Assembly: GCA_949357655.1 (NCBI GenBank)
Contig: CASHTG010000001.1
Span: forward strand, 372,001 to 436,000
Length of the DNA stretch: 64,000 nucleotides
Reading direction: 5' to 3'
Origin: Parascedosporium putredinis
Lineage: Eukaryota > Ascomycota > Sordariomycetes > Microascales > Microascaceae
Under the pieces are notes generated by a model. That model worked only from the letters and a program-made list of their open reading frames with translations. It did no database searches and had not been told where the DNA came from. Shown piece by piece: positions 13,596 through 24,433 of this stretch (the stretch's first letter is position 1; the number at the start of each line of letters is the position of its first letter). Position numbers and translations under genes: made by a program.

Positions 13596-14579
13596 CCGCG
13601 ACGTGTAGCGGAATGATTAGCCTCCTTGGCCAGGCCTGTAGGATGGTGACAGGAGTTTTCCTGTATCAGGAGCCACGCAACTTTGCTCTATACACGCACA
13701 CTGAACTCTTATCTACTTTGCTTTCTCGCCCTCGGTTTCCCTTCTTATTTCGCTTTCCTCTAACTGGAGGGTTTCTTGCCGTTCTCTACCTCCCTTCATC
13801 TACCGAAGTCTCTCCTCCCTCGCGGGACATTTTATGAGCGGCGTTTGTTTCTTTTTGGGCGGCTATCCCTGTTTTATGCCTGAGACGCTTATGTCTATTG
13901 ATTCCATCCTCCATCGATTTGTACCATCTTCGCATTGACGTCATGACCCTTGGTGAGGTCGTCCTCCTAGGCCCCATCCTCACCAGCTTTAGCATACAAT
14001 TACAGCACTTCCCCCTTTGTCCGCATTCCACCCTTTTCTTTTCCCCAGACACTAGTATTTGATAGTACGAGGTTGTTTTGGATTGGTAGGGGTCTTATCC
14101 GGGTCGCACACAGGACGGTCTCTTAGCACTAGATTTATCAGCACAATGTGTTCTCGTTCCCAGAGCCTTCAAGTAACTAATGATTCTTCTGTTGTTCCCC
14201 TGTGTTCCTCCTCACGCGTCAGGTGAAGCGCTCCTAGAGTGTATGTACAGTACTGGTTCGTAGCGCCAGCATGTCGTCTTGCTTTACTTTGCCTAATATA
14301 CCAACGCAGATATCTATGCTCTGTTTGTGATTCCCGAACGCCGGCGTTATTCCGCTCCCTCTTGCCTCTCTCACCTGCCATCCTTTCCAACATGCACAGA
14401 GCTATGCTTCTTGCTGACCCTTCCTTTGACTTGCAGTCGCGCGCCAGAGACTTAGAAGAAAAGAAGAAAAAAAAAAAAAAGGGACAGAAGAAAAGCGTCA
14501 ACCGAAAAGAAAAGAAAAAGTCCAACAAAAAGGCACCAAACATCACATCGCCTTAGGCATTTCTGCTGTTAGGCCCTAA
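13596..14579. other. intergenic, convergent 3' ends of GLC8 and LCL2
   Basis: No supported gene. It holds the 3' flanks of two convergent genes and an A14 run at 14467-14480. Short open frames are compositional. Confidence 0.6.
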
Positions 14580-15377
14580 TTATATCAACCCCTTGCGCGC
14601 GAGTTCTACTTTTCTCGCCGCCTCGCCGAGCTTGAAGCCACCCTTGGATACGCAAATCTTGGAACCTTCGCCGAGCTCAAATTTTTCCTGGTGGTTGGGC
14701 CAGGCGCAAGGACAATGGTGAGGGAAATGGACACATGCTAGTTGGTTCCGTGTTAGCCTCTTCTCTCTTCCTCGGTTTAGCCCAGGTTTTAAGGCCAGGC
14801 GCGGAGGGGTGGGTAGAGCGCCTGTGACCTGCTAAAGGGGTAGCAGAAGGGCATCGCCTCCTTGGTAAAGAAAAAAAGATAATAACAAGATAGAAGGAAA
14901 GAGAAAGAGAGACTAGCTGCATACCTAGGGTATCTGGGCAGAGATACTTGTCGCAGTATGCTGTTCAATAAAGAGGGTGCGTTAGTATGTAAGGCACGCG
15001 ACACATTCTCTGAAAGGGTTGGGAGGTCTATTTGTGACAATGACGTAGGGAGTACTAGTCGTTTTGGGAAGAAAGACCTGGGGATTTCTTGAAGACATGA
15101 TTGAGACAAAAAGAGAAGAATCAGGCAGGAAAGAAAAATACAAAAGAAGGATAGGGGGTAGCGCGAGTTTCATTGGGACGAGGGGAAGGGGATGATTCTA
15201 CGCACATGCTTCGTAGTTGTGTCTATATACGGAAGCGTCGCTAGGCACGTTTTGCTGGCGCTGTTGTTGGTGGTGGTGGCCACCTTGGTCATGCCCACCG
15301 AACATGTGGTCGAAGAAGCCGCCAAATTGCGCGGACGCCGCCCCGACGAGGGCGAGTAAGACAGGGATAGAGCGCAT
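14580..15377 (-). CDS. LCL2: Lcl2, long chronological lifespan protein 2
   Basis: Small secretory-pathway protein linked in yeast to chronological lifespan and ER-associated degradation. Transcribed leftward in three coding exons: 15377-15206, 14960-14925 and 14737-14580, totalling 121 residues with no frame breaks. A signal peptide is clear (MRSIPVLLALVGAASA, cleavage before QFGGFF), followed by a Gly/His/Gln-rich stretch. The family core QNVPSDAS, the Cys-rich CDKYLCPDTLACVHFP and HHCPCAWP, and the tail GEAARKVELARKGLI match the Lcl2 family closely. The middle exon is only 36 nt. Divergent from the bL27m gene, with start codons about 530 bp apart. Confidence 0.93.
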
Positions 15378-15907
15378 CGCTTTTGCGTAGAGATCGCTGG
15401 GGATTACGAAGAGGGGTTTCGTATCGCGAGGGCGGAGGAGCGCTGAAGTTGAACGGTTGTGAGGATTTGGTCAAGGTAAACGTACGAAGTGCAATGCTGT
15501 CCCTAATGAGCCAGTCAACGAGTTCAATATACATAGCACGGGCGCATCCTCTCTGGAAGTTGCATTGCTGGCAATTATTTTCTTATCGATAAGGCATAAA
15601 GGAGGATAAACAGCAAAGCTCCCATCATGACTCAGCAAAATTGTCAGGGGTCTTGAGTGGCTGGTAGACGCTGTATTAGTCATCTCAATTGAGAAGGGAT
15701 GAGAGCAAAATCAATCTGCCCATCCGACAGGTGCAGCTCGCAAAGGGGAGGAAAAAATATCGAAGCTGTATCTCGCGCCCGCGACTCGACACCGAGGACG
15801 ACCCTCCACTTTCCCCACCCACCGCCTCGAACATATAGCGGAATATAAAACACGAGTGATCCGGAAACGAACCCGAATATATCCGATAAATCTAGTAGTC
15901 GCCCCCG
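15378..15907. promoter_or_regulatory. shared divergent promoter region LCL2 / bL27m
   Basis: About 530 bp between the start codons of two divergently transcribed genes. No other gene is visible. Both promoters must lie here; I see no specific factor site I would defend. Confidence 0.5.
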
Positions 15908-17045
15908 ATGTCATTAACTTCGCTGCAGCGGCCCTTGGGGCGGCCGCAGCGGGACTGGCGTCGAGGCTGCTGCTGACGACAAGCTGGGTGCCGCGCGGCG
16001 CGGCGTTGGGAAACGTGATTGTTGAGGGTAGGAGAGGTGCCAAGGTCAAATCGCAGGGACACTATGCGTTCAAGCCCAAGAGGACGATCCCCAAAAAGCT
16101 TGGTGCGAAGAGGACAGGAGGTAGGCTTCTTTTCCTTTTTTTTTTCTCCTTTGATTTCCTGGTGACTTCCCTCATCTCTCCCGATGACCAACTTTCTGGA
16201 GCTCGACTGGTGCTATGGCGGACCGTGGTTTACAAGAGGGGAGAAACATCCTTTTGGAATATGTTGCCAGATGGGTGCTGCCGAAGCAAGCACGCCACAG
16301 AGCCTTTTAGTCGGATGGGCGTGATGACAAGCTCACCAAATAAGAGGAGAAATCGCACCGCAAGAAGGATTGTCGATAGCTAACACCCTTGGCCAACCTA
16401 GACCAATACGTGATTCCCGGAAACATACTTTACAGGCAACACGGTACGCACTGGTGGCCCGGCGAGAACTGCATCATGGGCCGTGACTTCACCATCCACT
16501 CCATGGCCTCCGGCTACGTCAAGTACTACCGCGACCCAGCCCTTCATCCCGACCGCAAGTACATTGGCGTCGTGTTCCGCAAGGAAGACACGCTGCCGTA
16601 TCCGAAGCACGCTGAGCGCAAGCGCCGGCTGGGCATGGTAGCGGCGCCCATGCGCGGAACCGCCCGCGAGCCGGAGCTCAGCAACTCTGGTATCCCCAAC
16701 GTCGTGCGTAGGGTTAACCCGGACCGGCCGCACGCCGATCCCCAGGTCCTCACGCTCAAGAAGGACTATACCTACCGCGAGGACAACTGGCGCATCGGCC
16801 GCCTCGTCCAGACCACAGGCCTACAGATCAAGGGTTACAAGAGCAGGAAGGCGTACCTCCGTCACAGGCGGTGGGCTCAGGACAGGAGCCTCGCCGGCCT
16901 GAAGAAATTACGCGCCAAGATGGATGAGGAGGATGCCAACGAAGAGTGGGTTGTTGCGGCTAGGGAGAAGGCCGCGCAGTTGCAGCAGAGCAAGAAGAAG
17001 GGCCACACTAAGGGCAAGAAGGGCAAGAATCCCAAGAAGAGGTAA
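15908..17045 (+). CDS. MRP7: mitochondrial large-subunit ribosomal protein bL27m
   Basis: Component of the mitochondrial 54S subunit near the peptidyl transferase centre. Exons: 15908-16120 and 16402-17045, about 285 residues. The N-terminus is Arg-rich and Leu-rich with few acids, as in mitochondrial presequences. The L27 core is unmistakable: HYAFKPKRTIPKKLGAKRTG, then QYVIPGNILYRQHGTHWWPG and GRDFTIHSMASGYVKYY. The long basic C-terminal extension, ending in Lys-rich repeats, is typical of fungal mitochondrial L27. From ATG 15908 the frame reaches the core only if the G run 15937-15940 has one more base, giving LQRPLGAAAAGLASRLLL. This is the same kind of break seen in neighbouring genes. 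Confidence 0.93.
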
Positions 17046-20000
17046 TGGATAGCCGCGATAGAGTGAGGTGGGGTGCGAGTGAAGCCTTTAGAGCCCTCCC
17101 GGACGGAACGGGGCGGGTTGAATAGCAGAACTTGAGAGCAGGAGGGGCGGAGGGGGCCGATGTACGATTAGCCTGTGTAACTACTTGGAGTGTACAATGG
17201 CCTGTCATATTATGTGGATTCATAGACTTTTGGATGCCCACATCCTGATACAACGTTCGAACTTGATAGATGCACAATGACCTACCTTGTCTTGAATAAG
17301 AATTGGTTTTGTTTTCTGCTGAATCCTATCCTCCGACTCGCGCATGCATCTACCGTGCTCGACGAGCAAGTCGGGACACACCTCGGAAGCATGCCATTGG
17401 GAGAGACGGGTAAACGTCGCTGCTGGTGCTGTCTCGTTTTGCAACTGTTGACCACCTTGCAGCTTCAAGCTCAAACAATGGCGTGTTCTCCAGGACCGTC
17501 ACCGCATGGACCGGAGATTCTATAACACGGGATAGAGGCTACGACATGTTGCTAGCGCTATTAATTACTCAACATTCCCCAAGATTTAGCAGGCGAAGAT
17601 CGAGGGCATACTCGCCTCGCTACATCCCTTCCCAGCCTGCTCTAGCAAAAAACGTGAGCCAGTGGGCTGGGCAGCACGGTTAGGCAGCTGATCCTGCCTG
17701 TCAGGCGTCTCGACTGGCAGAAAGTCCGAAACATACTCGCAACGCGAGATGGTGATGTAGTATCTCGGTGTGTGGGGTTAGAATGAATCCAGACGCCCTA
17801 TTCCTCCTTGTTGATCTATAGTGCCAGGGCCGCCAATTTCAACAGCAGCGCCGGAGAGCGATGGGGGCAAGAGCTGGCCCCCAATACAGAGGAGTCGCCT
17901 AAGCTTGAACATAGATAAATCACGGACTTGGCGTTTCTCTATCTTTAACAGCCAGCAGCGGTTGACATATAGTGGATGAAGAGAAAACCGCTTGATGCTT
18001 CTAGCGTTTTTGATAGTGGGGTCTCGGTCAATGTCACTACACTAGCGGCTTGAGCCAGATACATAGCTGAGCACTCTCTATCACGATCTGGTGAGAATGG
18101 AAATTGTATGGACAAAAATTCGGGTGCCCTGGAGGGAGTGCTCGGCCGTGAGAGGCTGCAAGGGCTTGTCTACAAGCCAATTCTTTTGAGACTGGAGCAT
18201 AGTATGGCGGTTGGACCTGGAAACTGCTAGCAGGGTGCTATTGCCGTCGCTTTGGTGTCCAGCTAGCCAGTGATAGCACAATCATTTGCGCCAACTGGCT
18301 GTCCGGTTCTGCGCGACTTCGCGAGACAGGAACGACTGATCAGTGGGTATCAGGTTCTATTTTAGTTTCTCTTTCTATCGTCGGGCCTGGAAGGTGATGA
18401 AGAGATTGGCCTGATAGCGCTACCACCGTAGGCGCGGCGCTCCTCTCCTCCGACTCCTATGACTACTGTGCCTAAGTTCAGGCGGCAACGAAGGCGGGGA
18501 TAGTATAGGGCAAGTGGGAATACAAAAAATCGGATCTAAGTTACCTTATCCCTTTCCCTATAGTCTACGTATACACTCAGTCCAGAGGGTTGCATTGATT
18601 CTTATAATCCATCGCTGCTGATCGCCTCTTCCTTTCCACTTTCATTTATAAATGGAATGAAGGCTTTATTGAATGAATGCATGTATTATTGTCCTTTCTT
18701 CATTTGCCCTCTCTATGTTGGCCTTATAGCTGACAAGCCGGGCTTATCATTTCTAATCTTTTCCCTTCTTTTCTTACTTATCTCACTTCATTGTCCCCTT
18801 TCTTGGTACATGTTGTGTCACCCTACCCCTTGCATATCATTATTACTCTTTCCTTGGCTCCCCTGCTGCTAGCACTCCCTTCCGCGAGACGACGGAGCTC
18901 TGCGCCCTCGTTACCTCCTAATGTTTCTTCGAGGAGAGACTTCCTACTTCGTATCTTCGCGTTGACGTTAGTGGCCTACGGAGCAGAGATCAATGGATGA
19001 TGAGCTTCCCGGAAACCTTGAGAAATGTTCGGCAACCTTGGCTCGGGCTTAAAAGCCTCGAGTAGTATTTAAACAGTGCTCACAGCGCTGAAACGAGCTC
19101 TATGTTGAAGCTCCTCAGTGTTATATAGAAAACTTAAAGTTATAACACTAAGTACCTCGTATAAATAGTGTTAAAATAAAAACGGAAATAAGAGAGACGG
19201 ATTATAATCAGGGCTGTAATATGAGTATTTATGATTCTATAACTTTTGATAATACTAGTTTACTATAGCTTTTTTATAAAAATATAAAAATAGTATCTTC
19301 TATTTAAATTACTTTAATTTTATTACTTATCAGTGTATTTTACTTCATTATCTAATTTATATACTTTAAATACTTAGATCTGTTTTGAATCATTTATATC
19401 ATAGAAGCCCCACTTTAATATATTACTCTACAGGGATCGAAAGTATTCGAAAGGGGGTGTAGCCTCCAAAATCAGCGTGATATGCATCAGCTGTTGGTGG
19501 CTGAGCGTTCGATTATGCTGTTGGTTCTAGAAGGAGACTGACACCGCCGGCATCTTCTATCGCACCCTGGAAGCCCCCCTTAGGCCTGAAATACGGGCCC
19601 TAATCAACCAATCGCTTTGCGCTTCCCCTCCCTACAAAGCGGTACCACACTCTTGCCCTCCTCCAACATCAAGAACATATCCCTGAACCACCACCAAAAA
19701 GCCCTTGCCAGCATTTGAAACGGCCTGTGGACGCAGCGGGTTGGCCGGGGCCTCATCGCTCAATTTAGATCTTCGAAAGATCTTTTCCTCGATCTTTAAT
19801 CTAGGCTAGGATTGAGCGTATTATTAGGTGACACAGAGGTTTATTAAAGAGGCCTTGCCGTCATCTCTAGATTTGAGGCCCTGGTCCCTCCGGCTTTGGG
19901 ACTTCAAGGATCTATAAACGATTCAGGGTATATAAAATGAAACCTAGGCCCACCTTTATAACCCCTAGCGGCATTTTTTTCAGCTTATAGCCTGTCTCAA

Positions 20001-20105
20001 ATCAGGCGTAGTCAGCAACTCCTTTCCTTGATCCACGATTAGTCAGTGAGGAGCTAACTGTTAAAGGGGGCAAAAAAGTGGGCTCGGCTCCTTTACTTAG
20101 ACGAG
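17046..20105. other. gene-free region with AT-rich core
   Basis: No supported coding gene. Open frames are short and resemble nothing known. Base composition shifts from mixed to strongly AT-rich around 19.1-19.4 kb, then back. No terminal repeats, reverse transcriptase or transposase fragments can be read by eye in any frame. Confidence 0.55.
19081..19430. other. AT-rich island, possible RIP-mutated repeat relic
   Basis: By eye this stretch is far below the G+C of the rest of the window and is packed with TA steps and A/T runs, while its flanks are balanced. In Pezizomycotina such islands often come from repeat-induced point mutation of transposons. No remaining element sequence can be named, so the origin is inferred from composition alone. 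Confidence 0.45.
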
Positions 20106-22862
20106 ATGTCAACAGCTTCGGACGACGACGACGAGTTTTCAGAGGACAATGTGCTTAGCACTCTCTTCCCAAGTCGCCTAAAAACCATATCGCCGCAGAA
20201 GCCCATCGTGGCTCCGTCTCAAAGCCCCGCTGGAGCGGCTCTTCCCGTCGCCCCCGTCGTCGACGGCGGCGCGCCCCAACCCGTGGCGCACGTAAGAGCC
20301 GCCCGTCTCTCGGACCACGCGCGCATCCAAACTGCGCAGTCCCTTTGGATGGGCGCCCAAGATGGGACTTCTGAGCCTCAGCGGCCGTGGCAACCCCAGC
20401 AGCACCACCAATCTCAGTCCCCGTCACAGCACCAAAATGGTAGCATCAAGAGGACGAGACCGGGAGAAGATGCGGCTAATAGCTCTAAACGGAGGGTGAC
20501 TGACTGGCCGATGACTACTAAGTTCGAGGTGCCGAGTCCGCACGCGCCAGGGAGCAGCACAGCTCCCGAGGCAACTCACCCGACCTTGAAAGGGGGTCCA
20601 GCACCGGCCGTCCAGCGCGTCGGTCAATGCCGAGCGGCAGGCTCGAGGCTCTGACGCTGGCGGTGCCAGTTATCGACATCACAGATAGCAGTGACGGGGG
20701 AATCCACGCCCTCTTCCGCACCGCCTCATAGTATATCGACGGCTGGTGGGGCCTCTCGACGGGCCCCTGGCGTCGTTGGTGGACTCTCCCAAACTCCTGC
20801 GTCCGCGACGCCCTCGTCGTGCCTCCCACAAGGTCGACACCTCCCGTTGTGAACCCCACAGCGACGGCACCTCCTATCGTGACTCCCGTGCCAGTGCCAC
20901 CGCCGTACGGGGGCTCCTTCTGAATCGCCCCCTCCCAAGCCACCAGCGCCGACGCCCTCTTCCGAGCCCGCAAAGGTGGCTCCCATTTCTCTCTCAACGT
21001 CTAAGTCCAAAAGGTCCTATCTTGTGTGGAGTAGTGAGTTGATTTCCCAAAGCTTCCTCTGGCACATCTGCTGCCATATCTCTTGTCACAGATAGCCCCT
21101 CTCCCTTCATTGGAGATGGTGTCCCGTTCCCATCAGTCCTTCTAACGATCTACAGCTCCCGATGGTGGGATGCGCACGACGTGTGGTGCCCTCCTTCCCG
21201 ATGGCTACCGGGTAGACGATGGGTCGGAAAAGCCATATCCTTGCCCCATCGATTCATGCGGTAAACGATTCGGCGATCTCAGGGGAGTAGGTGGACATTT
21301 TCAAGTGCGTAGGCGACCCGCCCCCCCTTCTCCTTCCTCTCCTTCTCCTCTCGTTCTCTCCACTGCCCTAGCCCTCTACCCTGCCATGGTTCTAATACAT
21401 CTGGGCTGTTTAAAAGGGTGCCCATAAAAGGTGTTGCTCAACGACAATTGTGACACTCCTGGCACACTAACGATCGTGGGCTACAACCCTGAAGGGGGCC
21501 TGCCCATCATAGTGTCGCAGAACCCTCGGCAGCCCAATAGAGCAAGTCCCAGGGGAGAGCAGGGGCAAGTCGTTGGTGGGGACCCGCCCCACGCTTCAAA
21601 ATCCAGTGCCGTGAGGACGCCAGCCACGGCTCAACTTACTAACGTTCCACCACCACTACCCACGCCGCGTACTGTTGTAGCACCGTCCATGGTGACGACA
21701 GAGGTACAAATGGCGAACATGTTGCCTAGCATTGAGGCAAATCTCCAAGTGCTCCAAAGTGCTGGCCTCAAGATGGGGTTTTAGAATCCCATATCCTGTG
21801 GCCCAAGCTGAAAGCGCTTCCGTGCAGGCGCTCTGCGCCCAGCAAGCTGAAGCTGGGGATGGGCCTCCAATGCTCGGCCTCATCTTATACCTCGCAGGCG
21901 TCGAGGCGCCGAGGTCTTGCAAGCCGTGTATGGAGCCCAACAAGAAGTCGCTGTGTATCGTTGGCGACGACACTCTCCCGCCGGACGTTGCTGCCTTGTA
22001 TGGCGGGTCCTGCGCCATGTGCTACTACCGCCACAAAAAATGGCACCAGCAGAACAAATGCACGCTCGAAAGCTTTACAGGGGCCGAAGCCCTCAACGGG
22101 CCACCGACCCGTAACGGCGGCAATGGCACCACCGGCAAGGGCACGGACAACAGCGAGTATGGAAGCGACGAAGATTCCGCCCAGGACAACTCCAAGGCCC
22201 CTCCGAGATCCTCGCTCATGGTAACCCTCCGCCCTGGCCCACTCGCGCTCACCTCGTTAACCGCCGCTTTCCAGATGCAGTCCGCAGCCGCCCGCGGTGA
22301 GGAATCCGATAGACGTATTCCTGCCGCCGGGAGCAATGGCAATAGTGGCATGAGTGGCCCTACCCGTACCAACGGCGGTGGTGAAGAATTGCGCGCTATT
22401 GGGAACAGTGTGGCACCAGATATGCTAGTTAGCCAAGACTGGGAGTTTGCCCCAGGTTTCAGGCAAAGTAACGGGCCCCACAGAGAGTCAGTTTTCAATC
22501 CTCGCCGTCATGGCCTCTCGGTTTATCATTTTTGTTTTCTAACTAACGCTCCTTGGCCTTTTAGACATCGCCTTCTCCAACTCGTATCTGATCTCGAACC
22601 GATCAGTCAGGGTTGCTGACGGTCTCGGCTTCAACGTCACATACTTGTTGCCGGGTGCCAAGCTCAAGTTGGGAGAGGACCACAATAACTTGAGGATCTG
22701 CTCCGTTGCCACGGGTGTGGCAAAAGTCAAACTGGGCGACGATCCCGAATTCACCATCGGCACAAGCGGCATGTTCAAGATCCTTCCGGGGTCCTATGCA
22801 GGCTTGAAAATCGGCTTTACATCACGACTATTCTGCATGTCACCTCGGTCAGCACGTGCTGA
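20106..22862 (+). CDS. uncharacterised zinc-finger / Cys-rich / cupin protein with SUMO-interacting motif
   Basis: Function unknown, probably nuclear. Exons: 20106-21033, 21156-21304, 21431-22467, 22565-22862. Order of parts: acidic N-terminus (SDDDDEFSED); Pro/Ser-rich disordered region with VPVIDITDSSD, a close match to a SUMO-interacting motif; a finger-like PYPCPIDSCGKRF segment with only one clear His; a long linker; Cys pairs (CKPC, CAMC...KWHQQNKC); and a C-terminal cupin-like domain (FSNSYLISNRSV, LPGAKLKL, LRICSVATGVAKVKLG, EFTIGTSGMFKILPG) resembling the Mif2/CENP-C fold. Frame breaks: G20592-20596, G20696-20700, C20825-20827, G20909-20913, near 21779-21782, and 22805-22809. Past the last break the frame ends ENRLYITTILHVTSVSTC at 22862, which fits the cupin. 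With six breaks a decaying gene remains possible. The last donor site (22468) is less certain. Confidence 0.65.
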
Positions 22863-24433
22863 GGAGGAGTCTTAGACTGCGCCCATGCATACATCTACTA
22901 GATCAATTGATCGATGTAGCAAGGCCCGTCTTGGTCCGGGCCGTGTACACCACCCTAGTTCTATTTCTTCTCCGGATCCCGCCTTGAGCGCGAAACAGCT
23001 GTTTTATTCCCATTGCTTTCAAATGTAATACCTCCCTTTCTTTACATTACCCTCTACCCCTTTGGAGCGTTCTCGTTCTTTTGTACCATACCTCGACGCA
23101 GCCATTGAGACTTGTTAGTTTAGTTTTACGATTTCAAGAGGGCATCGCTTTTCGATGCAGGGACTTTTTATGGTGTACGGTTGGGTTTTATAGAGGCCGT
23201 CGACGCGGTCCAGGACGTTTTCAGGCTTTACTGCATCATGTGCTTGCGTCAACATTAGCGGAAGGATTTGATAGGCCTACACCCGAGTTTTGTAGCATTC
23301 AATCCATGCTCTATTATTATTAGAGGCTTTTAGTGTGATTGTTGAGCTAGCATCAAGTGTTTGCCTATCTGTAAAATGGAGTGCATGCCGCGAAGCAGGA
23401 CGGTATTCATTATCCGTAATGTGATGGATGATCATTTTGATCTTACAATGGATCCATTCATCTAAGCAACTACCGAGGTAGAGCTGGTGCGACATTCTCG
23501 TGTTGTTGAACAATTGATCAGTCAAGCTTCTTTTTGGCCCCCTTGTTGTTACTGCTATGTGCTCTGTCAAAATGCAAGGTTGGCGTGCTTCTAGGCAGTA
23601 ATATTAGTGGCTGCTCGTGACTTGTTCTAGGGCGCCTGCCTCTTCTTTGTAGGGGATGTGTGGGGCCGTCAGGAGGAAGGTGCTGGCCTGGCATTTGATC
23701 TCGGTGTCTCCCACGTAATACATCGCAGCCATGGCGAAGGCCAGCCCTCTATCGCTTCCTTACGCACTTCGTTCCTTGAAAATCTATTCAGATTAAATTG
23801 CTTGCGCAGAAGTGCAGCCGAATTTCCCCATGCTGGTGTTTACACCTCCCTACCTAACAACTCGTATCTTCTGGTGTGCCTTTCCCTTCGTCCCAAAATT
23901 CCCCTTTTTCAAGGTGGGGAAGCTTGTGTTCGGCAAGGCAAGCCCAGGTGATCACGACACCACCACACACCACCAAAACCAGAGTCACTCCAAGACATGG
24001 GGAGGGGCCAACTCGGCTCAGCTGGCACCGCCAAACACTCGGCGTGCACTCCTTCTTGGCCCGGGGATTGTTATTCCTTAGCTTTCCTGGGCTGATGCGC
24101 ATGTGCAGGGCAGCTCTCCACCCCGTGATAGCTGGGCATGGCACTCGAAATGTGCTGAGTGGGAAGCGCGTTTGTCTGGCGGGTTGAATTATTAAGCTTC
24201 GCAAGGAAGTTTGGAGGGTGTGTCCCGTGAGGGGGACATGGAGCTTGATCCCTCGTGGGAAAAGCTAGGAGGAAAATGAACCGTTTATAGCGCTTTTCAT
24301 TCATTCTTTACTCTCCATCTTTGGGGTTTCAACTTTCGGTAGTTTTCTGAATATTCTCCCCTTTCTATTTACCTTTGCGAAGCTTAAAACCCAGTGTGGA
24401 AAGACATAGGATGGAGCTGTCTCGAGAGGAAAA
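22863..24433. other. intergenic region
   Basis: Nothing supported. Short frames on both strands show no recognisable domains. Contains the 3' flank of the zinc-finger/cupin gene and the promoter of the hydrolase-CorA gene. Confidence 0.6.

Noticed and set aside
17046..20105. transposon remnant with coding sequence
   Set aside because: No reverse transcriptase, integrase or transposase motif and no terminal repeats were found by eye; only the AT-rich composition remains as a hint.
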